Source of the DNA: an uncultured Bacteroidales bacterium
GTDB taxonomy: Bacteria; Bacteroidota; Bacteroidia; Bacteroidales; Muribaculaceae
Reading direction: 5' to 3'
DNA length: 12,381 nucleotides
Assembly: GCA_945828175.1 (NCBI GenBank)
Contig: CALZQD010000017.1
Location: forward strand, 1 to 12,381
The notes under the pieces were generated by a model that worked only from the letters and a program-made list of their open reading frames with translations, made no database searches and was not told the DNA's origin. The position numbers and the translations under genes are program-made. Of the stretch, positions 1-7,043 are shown one piece after another (position 1 is the first letter of the stretch; each line of letters starts with the position of its first letter).

Positions 1-57
1 TCGTGCTTCGGGGCGGTTGGCGCCGCCGCATCGGGTGCATTTGTTGTCGGTGTTCAT
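1..57 (-). CDS. Zinc-ribbon protein, N-terminal fragment (runs off left edge)
   Basis: An ATG at 57 opens a frame that stays open to the window edge and gives 19 codons, reading MNTDNKCTRCGGANRPEAR. Its first base pairs overlap the stop of the kinase gene in an ATGA arrangement (54-57), which is a strong sign of translational coupling. Cys7 and Cys10 form a CxxCG knuckle, the usual first half of a short zinc ribbon; the second CxxC would lie beyond the edge. The start resembles those of the ribbons in the gene at 3425-4480, so the kinase appears to be flanked on both sides by zinc-ribbon genes. What follows the ribbon cannot be seen. In related signalling clusters such ribbons are often fused to FHA, vWA or membrane modules, but here that is only a guess. 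Confidence 0.7.
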   Translation of the reverse strand, partial: MNTDNKCTRCGGANRPEAR

Positions 58-3000
58 GGCTTCTTGGTGAATTGGAAGAAGAGCGAGCGCCCTGTCGAGG
101 GATTGATGTATTTGCCTGTCATATAGCTGTCGCCGGTGGTGAGGGTGGCGTTGTAGTGGCCGCCGACGGCTCCGGTCGATGATATGACCGTCATGGTGAT
201 GCCTCCGTCGGGCGCGGGTTTGACGATGGCCGTCTGGCGCAGCGGGTTAGAGTAGGAGATGATGATTTTTGCGCGGGTTGAGCCGTCGGTCGTCGTGACT
301 GTCATAGAGGCGCCGACGCCGTCGAAAGTGCCTGTCCATGAGCCGTCGAGCCCCGAGGTAGCGACTTCGGCGACCTTCTCTGTCCTGACGGCCGGAGCGT
401 TGCGGCTGTCGAGTAATGTCGGCGTGACGAAAATGTTGAAGGCCACCGTGGCTGCTGAGAGCACGAGCAGCACGGCGCCGCAGCGCAGCATCTTCTTGAT
501 TTTCGAGCGGGCCTCGTCGGTGCTGCTGCGGAGGATGTCGAGCAGATAGCCGGGCTGCGTGGACTTGAAGATCTTTGATGTCGTGCCGAAGGCCTCGCCG
601 ATGAGGCGCAGACGCACGGTGTCGTTCATCGACGACGCCGAGACGCCGGCCATGGCCTTTTTCTTGGTCGAGACGAAGATGTCGCGCCCGAAATACCAGA
701 TGGCGAGGGCGAGCAGCGCCGCCAAGAGCCACGGGGCGATGACGACGAGAAATTTGAAGACGAAGACGGTGAGGCCGTAGATGATGAGTCCGACGATGCC
801 CGCGGCGATGAGATTGGGCCGCGATGATGCCAGACTCGCCAGACCGGCAATGACGCCGAGAGCGATGCCGACGTAGTGGCCCGAGGCCTCGATGAGCGGC
901 TTGAGGGCGCGGCCGATGTCACTGAAGCCCGTGACGAGCAGTATGACGAAGGTGGCCAGCATCGGTATGAAGCATAGCAGGACGGTGAGAATCTGTATCG
1001 TGCGGATATTCTTCCACGCGCGTTTCTCGTCGGCGATGGCGTCGTTGAGGGTCGCTGCGAGTTTCGACGAGCGGGCTATATAGTTGCAGTCGGGCAGATG
1101 TTTGACGAGGTAGTCATAGTAGTCGCCAGTGAGGTCGGAGTAGGAGCGGCGTTTGTAGTCGGCCGAGGGATTTTCTTGGAAAAAACCTGTCAGCCAGTCG
1201 GGGAGACGCTGTTTCTCGAAGTGCAGCACAGACGAAGGACAGCTTTCGACGTCGGCGAGGCTGAGCAGTTTGCGTCCGTGGCCCTGCGAGGGGTAATAGG
1301 GACATGAGCCGCCCCAGCCGCGGATGACCTTGTAGGTGGCGATTTCGTCGTTATAGGGTCCGATTTTGCCGGCATTGTCGCTCGACGAGAGGTTTTTGCA
1401 GTAGCGCACCCAGCTAATCTGGCGGTCGTATTTGCCCTTCGACTCGAGATAGCGGTAGAGGCGCGAGCCGTTGAAGGCGCTGCTGCCCAACTGCTCTGTA
1501 AGTCTGAGGCCGAGCGACGATAGTCCGGCCATCTCGCGGCTCATCTCCTCGGCGAGCTGGGCTGGAGTGAAGAGGTAGTCGATGGCGTTTGAGTCGGTGA
1601 CAAAATTATATGAGGCTGCCGGCGCGAGGGCATAGAGCGTCGCCCAGCTGTCGCGGGTGCGTCGCGCCGTGTCGGCGACCTTGCCGGCGAGAGCCTTGTC
1701 GCGGGCTGCGAGCCAGGTGAAAAAGTCGTCGCCCATGATGTTTTTGATCGAGACGGCGTCGAGGCCCGGCTCGTGGGCCACGGCGATTATGTCGCTGACG
1801 CTTCGGGCGTTGTGCCATTTGCCTTTGATGTCCTTTATCGGATAAGGCAGCGAGGAGTCGAGGGTGTAAATGAGGTCGAAGAAATAGCAGTCGGCGTCGC
1901 GCGCTATGAGCCGCGGATATTTGTCGGCGAGAGCCTCGAGGCCGCAGGCGCGCATGTAGACGTAGAGCAGGGCGTCGGGCCGGGCGAGCGTTTCCTTATA
2001 TTTCGAGGCGTTGGCCCAGAGCTCGGCGGCGATTTCGGCCGGCGTGACGATGCGGTTGCCCTTGACGCCCGTGAAGGGCATCTCGGGGTCGAGCAGCAGG
2101 CAGACGGCGAAGAGGCCGGCCTCATGGTTGTGGGGATAAAGCTCCTCGGCGATGTTGTCTATCTCGACCGCGGTCTCAGGGCGTCCGAGGTCCATGAACC
2201 ACTGTTTGAGGGTGCCGCTGTAGAGGTATTTGATGGCGAGGCTGCGGTCGGCCCACATCATCGCGGCCAGTTCGGCCGGGCTTTGGGCGACCTGGTTGCG
2301 CGACGAGTTGAAGATGATTCTGAAGCCTGTGGCGTTCTTGTGATAGTCGGCCATGTCGAAGACCGTCTCGCCTGCGGCCCAGCGTTTTATCGTGGCGAAG
2401 TCGGCGCGTTGCGCTATGTCGCGGCGTGTGAGCGCCTTGATTAGCGACAGGCTGTGGGGCGACATATCGTCGGGGTAGGGCAGCGCTTCGTTCTGTTTCT
2501 TCATGATGAGTTCGCGCTCGTTGCCGCGGAGGCTGTCCTCGCCAATCCAGAGGGCGAGGAGCGACATGCCCATGGCGTAGTAGTCGCTCTTGCGGTCGAC
2601 GTCGATGAGGCGGCGGTCGATGCTGATATAGCATTCGGGCGCGGCGTAGACGGGTGTGCGGCCGCTGTCGATCTTGCAGCGTCCGTCGGCGCCGATGCCG
2701 CGGGCGATGCCGAAGTCGGCGAGCACGAAGCGGCGGTGTAAGTCGTCGGCATAGAGGAAGTTTGCCGGCTTGATGTCGCGGTGTAAGATTCTGTGGCTGT
2801 GGCAGAAGTCGATAGCCGACGCCATATTGAGGGCAATCTCGCGGAAGCGCTGCTCGTTGCCGCGGATGTTCTCGCCCTCGAGACCGCCGACGGGATAATA
2901 ACGCTGCACTTCGTAATAGCGCTCGACCGAGGGGTCGTCGGGGTCGTGCCAGACACCGTGGTCGTAGACGTCGACCGTCAGGCCGTTGCCGCGGGCGCGG

Positions 3001-3407
3001 CAGAGGCGGTCGATGACGCCGTCGTCGGGCCGATGCCCCGGACGGTAAAGCTTGATGGCGAACTTGTTGCCGCCGTTTTCGGCAAGAAGCACCGAGGCCT
3101 CGCCTGTGGCTGACGACAGTCGTTTGACGACCTTGAAATCGAGTTTGCCGAGGCGATAGCTGTCGCGGTCGGCAGGGAGCGGCGCGCCGCCTCCGTTATC
3201 GTTGACGACGGCTGTGCCGCCGCCTGCGATGGTCGTGCCGCCGCCGGCTATAGCGGTGCCTCCGCCGGCAATGGCAGTTCCGCCCGAGGCTATCGCCGTA
3301 CCGCCCCCGGGGGCGACAAAGGTGCCTGTGCCGGGGTTGTCGATGACGGCCGAGCCGGTCGGTGATGTCGCCGGCGGCGGTGATGGTATGGGTGTCTTCG
3401 TACTCAT
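54..3407 (-). CDS. Transmembrane eukaryotic-like Ser/Thr protein kinase with N-terminal heptad repeats and C-terminal periplasmic domain
   Basis: Predicted 1117-residue Hanks-type kinase. Residues 1-34 are rich in Pro, Thr and Ser, and 35-69 are five GGTAIAG-like heptads. The kinase domain spans about 84-350. It has Lys119 (FAIK), the catalytic loop HRDIKPAN (His209, Asp211, Lys213, Asn216), the metal-binding DFG at 231-233 and APE at 256-258, so it should bind ATP and transfer phosphate. The glycine loop is degenerate, and the alpha-C region has Asp133 where Glu is usual. Residues about 360-790 are mostly helical, with recurring (S/T)PA(E/Q)(L/I)A motifs near 375, 455 and 612. Hydrophobic segments near 802-830, 850-870, 880-900, 900-912 and 974-995 suggest five membrane spans. 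Residues about 1018-1117 look like a small beta-rich, lipocalin-like domain outside the membrane. The gene starts 17 bp after the zinc-ribbon gene and overlaps the next one by 4 bp. The kinase call is firm; its substrates are unknown. Confidence 0.93.
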   Translation of the reverse strand: MSTKTPIPSPPPATSPTGSAVIDNPGTGTFVAPGGGTAIASGGTAIAGGGTAIAGGGTTIAGGGTAVVNDNGGGAPLPADRDSYRLGKLDFKVVKRLSSATGEASVLLAENGGNKFAIKLYRPGHRPDDGVIDRLCRARGNGLTVDVYDHGVWHDPDDPSVERYYEVQRYYPVGGLEGENIRGNEQRFREIALNMASAIDFCHSHRILHRDIKPANFLYADDLHRRFVLADFGIARGIGADGRCKIDSGRTPVYAAPECYISIDRRLIDVDRKSDYYAMGMSLLALWIGEDSLRGNERELIMKKQNEALPYPDDMSPHSLSLIKALTRRDIAQRADFATIKRWAAGETVFDMADYHKNATGFRIIFNSSRNQVAQSPAELAAMMWADRSLAIKYLYSGTLKQWFMDLGRPETAVEIDNIAEELYPHNHEAGLFAVCLLLDPEMPFTGVKGNRIVTPAEIAAELWANASKYKETLARPDALLYVYMRACGLEALADKYPRLIARDADCYFFDLIYTLDSSLPYPIKDIKGKWHNARSVSDIIAVAHEPGLDAVSIKNIMGDDFFTWLAARDKALAGKVADTARRTRDSWATLYALAPAASYNFVTDSNAIDYLFTPAQLAEEMSREMAGLSSLGLRLTEQLGSSAFNGSRLYRYLESKGKYDRQISWVRYCKNLSSSDNAGKIGPYNDEIATYKVIRGWGGSCPYYPSQGHGRKLLSLADVESCPSSVLHFEKQRLPDWLTGFFQENPSADYKRRSYSDLTGDYYDYLVKHLPDCNYIARSSKLAATLNDAIADEKRAWKNIRTIQILTVLLCFIPMLATFVILLVTGFSDIGRALKPLIEASGHYVGIALGVIAGLASLASSRPNLIAAGIVGLIIYGLTVFVFKFLVVIAPWLLAALLALAIWYFGRDIFVSTKKKAMAGVSASSMNDTVRLRLIGEAFGTTSKIFKSTQPGYLLDILRSSTDEARSKIKKMLRCGAVLLVLSAATVAFNIFVTPTLLDSRNAPAVRTEKVAEVATSGLDGSWTGTFDGVGASMTVTTTDGSTRAKIIISYSNPLRQTAIVKPAPDGGITMTVISSTGAVGGHYNATLTTGDSYMTGKYINPSTGRSLFFQFTKKP
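3201..3305 (-). repeat. Five tandem 21-bp units encoding GGTAIAG heptads in the kinase N-terminus
   Basis: The 105 bp divide exactly into five 21-bp units (from 3201, 3222, 3243, 3264 and 3285). In reading order the peptides are GGTAIAS, GGTAIAG, GGTAIAG, GGTTIAG and GGTAVVN. The peptide is well conserved but the codons differ: Ile is ATC, ATT or ATA, and the first Thr is ACG, ACC or ACT. The units are therefore old, or are kept by selection on the protein, rather than a fresh slippage array. The segment is probably a flexible, Thr-containing tail ahead of the kinase domain. Confidence 0.85.
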
Positions 3408-3424
3408 AGTCGTACTCGGTTAAA

Positions 3425-4480
3425 TCAGATGTTTACGCTTTCGGTGCCGGCGGCGCGGGTCCTGACCTCGATTTCGCGGTAAATCCACTTGCCGCCGAGT
3501 TCGGGGCGATAGCACTCCGAAGGCGTCGAGTGGTGGCAGCCGCACCAGTTGCATATCCAGCCGTCTTTGACGCGGCTGCGGGTCGTCACGTCGGTCATGA
3601 CGACGATGTGGCAGGCTGTGAAGAAGTTGCGCTGCTCTTCGGCATTCATGGCCTCGTCGGGGACGATGGCGTCGAGGGCGGCCTGCATCTCGCGCGCCTT
3701 GAGGCGGTAGGCTGCGATGGCGTCGGCGACCGACGAGCCTCCGACATTGAAGCGACGGCGCTCTTTCACTGTGAAATTGTCATTGACATTGCTGTTGTCG
3801 ACACCTTTGCCGTCATTGCTGTCGGCCGGCCCGTTGCCCGCTAGGGCCATGAGGCTGTCGTAGTCGGCGAGGGTGCGCCGCTCTTCTTCACTGAGGCTTA
3901 TAGTGCTGTCGTCGAGGTTGATGACCTCTGTCTCGCCGTCGGAGTCGGGGCTTATGATGCCTGCGTCAGCGAGTTGAGCCTCGAGTTCGGCTAATTCGAG
4001 AGCCAGCTGGTGGGCCTGGGCCACGCGCGGGTCATCTTTGACGCGATCGAGCATCCTGTTGGCCATCTCGTTGAGCGGGCGGGAGCATACACGACAGAAG
4101 CTGCGCTGGTTGTGGGCGCCGCAATGGGGACAGCGCAGGCCTTCGCGCGGATTGCCGCACTCGGCGCAGAAGCGGTCGTCGGGGTCCATCGCTGCGCCGC
4201 AGAAGGTGCAGCGCTCGGTCGACAGGCTGTGGCCGCAGGCGGGGCAGATGATCATGCCCTGAGGCACTTCGGCATGACAGTTGGGACAGGTGTGCGAGGC
4301 CGAGACCGGTTCGCCGCAGTCTTCGCAGAAAGCGGCGCCTGTCGTGAGGAGTGCTCCGCAGCGGCGGCAGTGGTTTGCGTTACTGCCGTCGTCGGTCTTG
4401 CGTAGTTCGGCATATTGCTCGGCCTGGCGGTAGAGCTTGTTTTCGGGGGCGTTGAAGTGTTTGTCGCGGTAGTGTGTCAT
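3425..4480 (-). CDS. Protein with four N-terminal zinc ribbons and a C-terminal Cys/His cluster
   Basis: This 351-residue protein has four consecutive ribbons, each a CxxC pair: Cys38/41 with 52/55, Cys65/68 with 79/82, Cys91/94 with 105/108, and Cys117/120 with 129/132. A mostly polar linker with an acidic stretch follows (about 140-240). The C-terminus has another possible metal site, with Cys310, Cys313, Cys315, His316, His317 and Cys323, followed by GGKW. No signal peptide or membrane segment is visible, so it is probably cytoplasmic. Ribbons of this type usually mediate protein or nucleic-acid contacts rather than catalysis. The gene lies 21 bp after a glycosyltransferase gene and 17 bp before the kinase gene, so it could be an adaptor or substrate of that kinase; this is inferred from position only. 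I do not recognise a named family for the full length. Confidence 0.88.
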   Translation of the reverse strand: MTHYRDKHFNAPENKLYRQAEQYAELRKTDDGSNANHCRRCGALLTTGAAFCEDCGEPVSASHTCPNCHAEVPQGMIICPACGHSLSTERCTFCGAAMDPDDRFCAECGNPREGLRCPHCGAHNQRSFCRVCSRPLNEMANRMLDRVKDDPRVAQAHQLALELAELEAQLADAGIISPDSDGETEVINLDDSTISLSEEERRTLADYDSLMALAGNGPADSNDGKGVDNSNVNDNFTVKERRRFNVGGSSVADAIAAYRLKAREMQAALDAIVPDEAMNAEEQRNFFTACHIVVMTDVTTRSRVKDGWICNWCGCHHSTPSECYRPELGGKWIYREIEVRTRAAGTESVNI

Positions 4481-4501
4481 TTGCGGTGTCGAAGGTTAAT
4501 G

Positions 4502-5413
4502 TCAGTGATAAAGAGGCAGGAGCAGGCGGGCGCCGCCGCGTCCGCCTGCGGCTGTATAGCTGTAGGCGACGCGCTGCAGGAGTCTGTGACGCCGTTTTTT
4601 AGTGGCTGAGAGAGCGCGGTCGAGCATGGCGCGGCCGACGGCGCGGTCTTCGCGGGCGCAGAGTCCGGCGGTAATGGCGCGTTTGAGTTCGACGATGTCG
4701 GCGTCAGCGGCGCCGATGGTCGTCTTTATTGTGTCGAGTGCGTGGTTGAGGAGGGTGGCGTCGGTGGCGAAACTAAGGCCGGTAATCGATTTCTCACCGG
4801 CAATCACGTCGACAGTGATTTCGCTGCCGGCGAAAACCGTGACGGGATTGAGCGCGAGGATGCGCTGGCCGTATTCGATGTCGTTCCAGCGTAGGACGCT
4901 TTCGTTCCAGCCTCCGGCGCGGCGGGCGAGATCTGTACGGATGCAGTAGCGCTGCGGCGCCATCGAGCCGTCGAAGATGTTGCGGCGCGCTAAATCGTTT
5001 GCGCTAAATGGCTTGACCGAGGCTTTGGTGCCTTCGTGATACAAGATATTCCAGCCGATGAGCGACGCCTTCGGGTTGGCGTCGATAGCCTCGACGGCGC
5101 GGGCGATGTGGCGCGGTCGCATCAGGTCGTCAGAGTCGAAAAACATCGTCCACTGAGCCGAAGCCGCCGCCAGGCCGATATTGCGGGCTGCCGATGCACC
5201 GGGCGTTGTACACTCGAGAATACTGATTGTCAGGCCGCTGTCGGCCATGCTGTCGCTCCGGCGGCGGAGAGCGTCGAGGGTGCCGTCGGTCGAATTGTTG
5301 TCGACGAGAATCAGCTCGAAGTCGCGCGATGTCTGCGCGGCGACAGACCCGAGCGTCGCCATGACGGCCTCGGCGCGGTTGTAGACGGGTATTATGACGC
5401 TGATTTTCACCAT
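4502..5413 (-). CDS. Family 2 glycosyltransferase (GT-A fold)
   Basis: This 303-residue enzyme has the classical GT2 pattern. The N-terminal strand is VIIPVYNR (6-13). DNNSTDGT (38-45) contacts the nucleotide, GASAARNIGL (72-81) follows, and the metal-binding DxD is DSDD at 93-96. WNDIEY (176-181) carries Asp178 and Glu180, one of which is the likely catalytic base. It should move a sugar from a nucleotide-sugar donor to an acceptor with inversion. Donor and acceptor cannot be read from the sequence. No membrane segment is evident, so it probably acts at the cytoplasmic face. Its ATG at 5413 overlaps the end of the upstream glycosyltransferase by 7 bp, and it is the last of four transferase genes in a row, which suggests joint assembly of one surface glycan. 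Confidence 0.92.
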   Translation of the reverse strand: MVKISVIIPVYNRAEAVMATLGSVAAQTSRDFELILVDNNSTDGTLDALRRRSDSMADSGLTISILECTTPGASAARNIGLAAASAQWTMFFDSDDLMRPRHIARAVEAIDANPKASLIGWNILYHEGTKASVKPFSANDLARRNIFDGSMAPQRYCIRTDLARRAGGWNESVLRWNDIEYGQRILALNPVTVFAGSEITVDVIAGEKSITGLSFATDATLLNHALDTIKTTIGAADADIVELKRAITAGLCAREDRAVGRAMLDRALSATKKRRHRLLQRVAYSYTAAGGRGGARLLLPLYH

Positions 5414-6234
5414 AGATATTTCTTATTACGACGTTTGAATGCGGGTGCCTTGAAGATGCCCGTCATGATGCCCGCGAAAGCGCGGACGAACGATGCGCGG
5501 CCCTGACGGTGAATCAGTCGGGCGCGGGTGTAGACGCGCAGCGGCGCTCCGATGCCGTAGGCCATGGCGACGTAGATGCCGAGGGCCTGGAGGGCGGCGT
5601 TTGAGCTGGGCTGACGGCCGCTTGTCGGTCCGTTGTGGCGGCCTGTCACTATGGGGAAGAAGCGTGGTGTGATGCCTTGCCTGAGGGCAGCGATGACGAA
5701 AAGTTCGTCTTCGGCGATCGGAAAACGTCCGCCGAGCCCGAGTTCGGGGCAGAATCGCAGCCGTCCGGCGGGCGACTGATTTCGCACGGCTATTTCGACC
5801 GAGCTGACCCAGAAACCGTAAGGGAAGGGGAATGTCAGGTCGGTCTCAGCCGACGGATAAGGCTTGCTGCCGGCGCCGTCGAATTTGAAGGTCGCCATGT
5901 TGAGGTGGCGATTCGTCTCGAAAGCGACGATGACGGCGGTGAGCGCCTCGGCGTCGTAGGTGATGTCGTCGTCGGCCATGAGGATGATGTCGCCCGTGCA
6001 GTGGTCGATGGCGTTGTTGCGGTTGGCCGAAATGCCCTTCGCCTCGCAGCGGTAGATGCTGACGTCGTCGCGCTCGTCGAGCGAGGCGGGGACAGGAGCG
6101 CCCTCGTGGTCCTGCCATGAGACGACGTAGCTGACGCCTTTGACGCGCGGCAGCTGCTGTGCTGCGACGCGGGCGATGCCTTCGGGACGCCAGGTGACGA
6201 GGGCGAGATTGAGTGTCAGAGGTCTTATGGCCAT
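5407..6234 (-). CDS. GT2-like glycosyltransferase, second copy of a tandem paralogous pair
   Basis: 275 residues from the ATG at 6234. The frame stays open further upstream to 6942, but that extension is a shadow of the neighbouring paralogue: it is Arg/Pro/His-rich and resembles no protein. Starting at 6234, the product aligns with its neighbour almost from the first residues (LTLNLALVTW against MTLDLALVTW). GT-A features are the ANRNNA motif, a metal-binding ADDD (Asp88-90), and EDE (Glu175, Asp176, Glu177) as the likely base region. The C-terminus is very basic and ends RRNKKYLW, perhaps for membrane association. It overlaps the upstream gene by 10 bp and the downstream gene by 7 bp. The paralogue differs mainly between the motifs, so the two may use different acceptors or add successive sugars; this is inference. 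Confidence 0.88.
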   Translation of the reverse strand: MAIRPLTLNLALVTWRPEGIARVAAQQLPRVKGVSYVVSWQDHEGAPVPASLDERDDVSIYRCEAKGISANRNNAIDHCTGDIILMADDDITYDAEALTAVIVAFETNRHLNMATFKFDGAGSKPYPSAETDLTFPFPYGFWVSSVEIAVRNQSPAGRLRFCPELGLGGRFPIAEDELFVIAALRQGITPRFFPIVTGRHNGPTSGRQPSSNAALQALGIYVAMAYGIGAPLRVYTRARLIHRQGRASFVRAFAGIMTGIFKAPAFKRRNKKYLW

Positions 6235-7043
6235 AGATACTGACGGTTGCGGCGCATGACGGCCGGGGCTTCGGTGATGCCCTTGATGATATGGAAGAGC
6301 GAACGGAAGAACGGCGCGCGGCCCTGACGGCGCAGGCGCCACGAGCGTATGACGGCGCGCAGTGGAGCCGACGAGCCATAGCAGAGCGAGAGGAAGACGC
6401 CGATGGCCTTGTAGTAGGCCTTCGAGCGGATAACGGTGGCGCCGCTCGGCAGGTTGGGGTGACGGCCGATGCTTACCGGAACGTAGCGGCAGTTGACGCC
6501 GCGGCGCACGGCGGCGAGGAAAAATATCTCGTCTTCGGCGGCGGGGTAGAGGGCTCCGGGGCCGAAGTCGGGGCAGAAGCGCAGCCGTCCGGCCTCGGAG
6601 TCGCGGCGCACGGCGACTTCGACGGTGCTGACCCAGTAGTCGACGGGCAGCGGCATCGTGAGACGCATCTCGCCGGGCGGGTATGGCTTCGAGCGCGAGC
6701 TGTCGTAGCGCAGCGTCGCGAGGTCGAGCTCGGGGTGGCTCTCGAAGATGGCGATGATTTCGCGGAGGGCGTCGGCGTCGTAGGCGATGTCGTCGTCGGC
6801 CATGAGGATGATGTCGGCGCGGCAGTGGTCTACGGCGTTGTTGCGGTTGTTGGCGACGCCCGTCAGTTCGCAGCGGTGAATCTCTACGTCGTCGCGCTGA
6901 AGCAATGACTCGGGAACCGGTGCGTCGCCGTGATTTTGCCACGAGACAACGAAGCGCACCCCGTCGACGCGCGGCAGCTGCTGTGCTGCGACTCGGGCGA
7001 TGCCTTCAGGCTGCCAGGTGACGAGGGCGAGGTCGAGAGTCAT
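6225..7043 (-). CDS. GT2-like glycosyltransferase, first copy of a tandem paralogous pair
   Basis: 272 residues from the ATG at 7043, which overlaps the stop of the preceding GT-B gene as ATGA (7040-7043). The protein opens with a strand and helix (LALVTWQPEGIARVAAQQLP). It carries NNRNNA (65-70), then the DxD equivalent ADDD (Asp83-85), and EDE at 170-172 as the probable catalytic base region. The C-terminal third is rich in Arg and hydrophobic residues and ends RRNRQYLWP, as in the paralogue. The short GT-A core without a long C-terminal domain fits enzymes that add sugars to a surface glycan. The next gene is its duplicate, and their 5' coding ends are unusually similar at the DNA level (62 of 66 bp). 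Confidence 0.89.
   Translation of the reverse strand: MTLDLALVTWQPEGIARVAAQQLPRVDGVRFVVSWQNHGDAPVPESLLQRDDVEIHRCELTGVANNRNNAVDHCRADIILMADDDIAYDADALREIIAIFESHPELDLATLRYDSSRSKPYPPGEMRLTMPLPVDYWVSTVEVAVRRDSEAGRLRFCPDFGPGALYPAAEDEIFFLAAVRRGVNCRYVPVSIGRHPNLPSGATVIRSKAYYKAIGVFLSLCYGSSAPLRAVIRSWRLRRQGRAPFFRSLFHIIKGITEAPAVMRRNRQYLWP

Noticed and set aside
1773..2444. A 223-codon plus-strand frame antisense to the kinase
   Set aside because: The composition is that of a shadow frame, and the kinase on the other strand accounts for the region.
3201..3305. The heptad-encoding repeats as a recent slippage or phase-variation tract
   Set aside because: Units are 21 bp, in frame, and diverged in most third codon positions, so length change would not shift the frame and the array does not look recently expanded.
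4481..4501. A terminator or a new promoter between the glycosyltransferase and zinc-ribbon genes
   Set aside because: The 21 bp hold no inverted repeat, T-run or TAnnTTTG box. A promoter inside the upstream gene cannot be excluded.
6235..6942. A 236-codon upstream extension of the second paralogous glycosyltransferase frame
   Set aside because: The extra sequence is Arg/Pro/His-rich and unlike any protein, and it lies over the conserved paralogue in another frame. The ATG at 6234 gives a product that aligns with the paralogue from its start.
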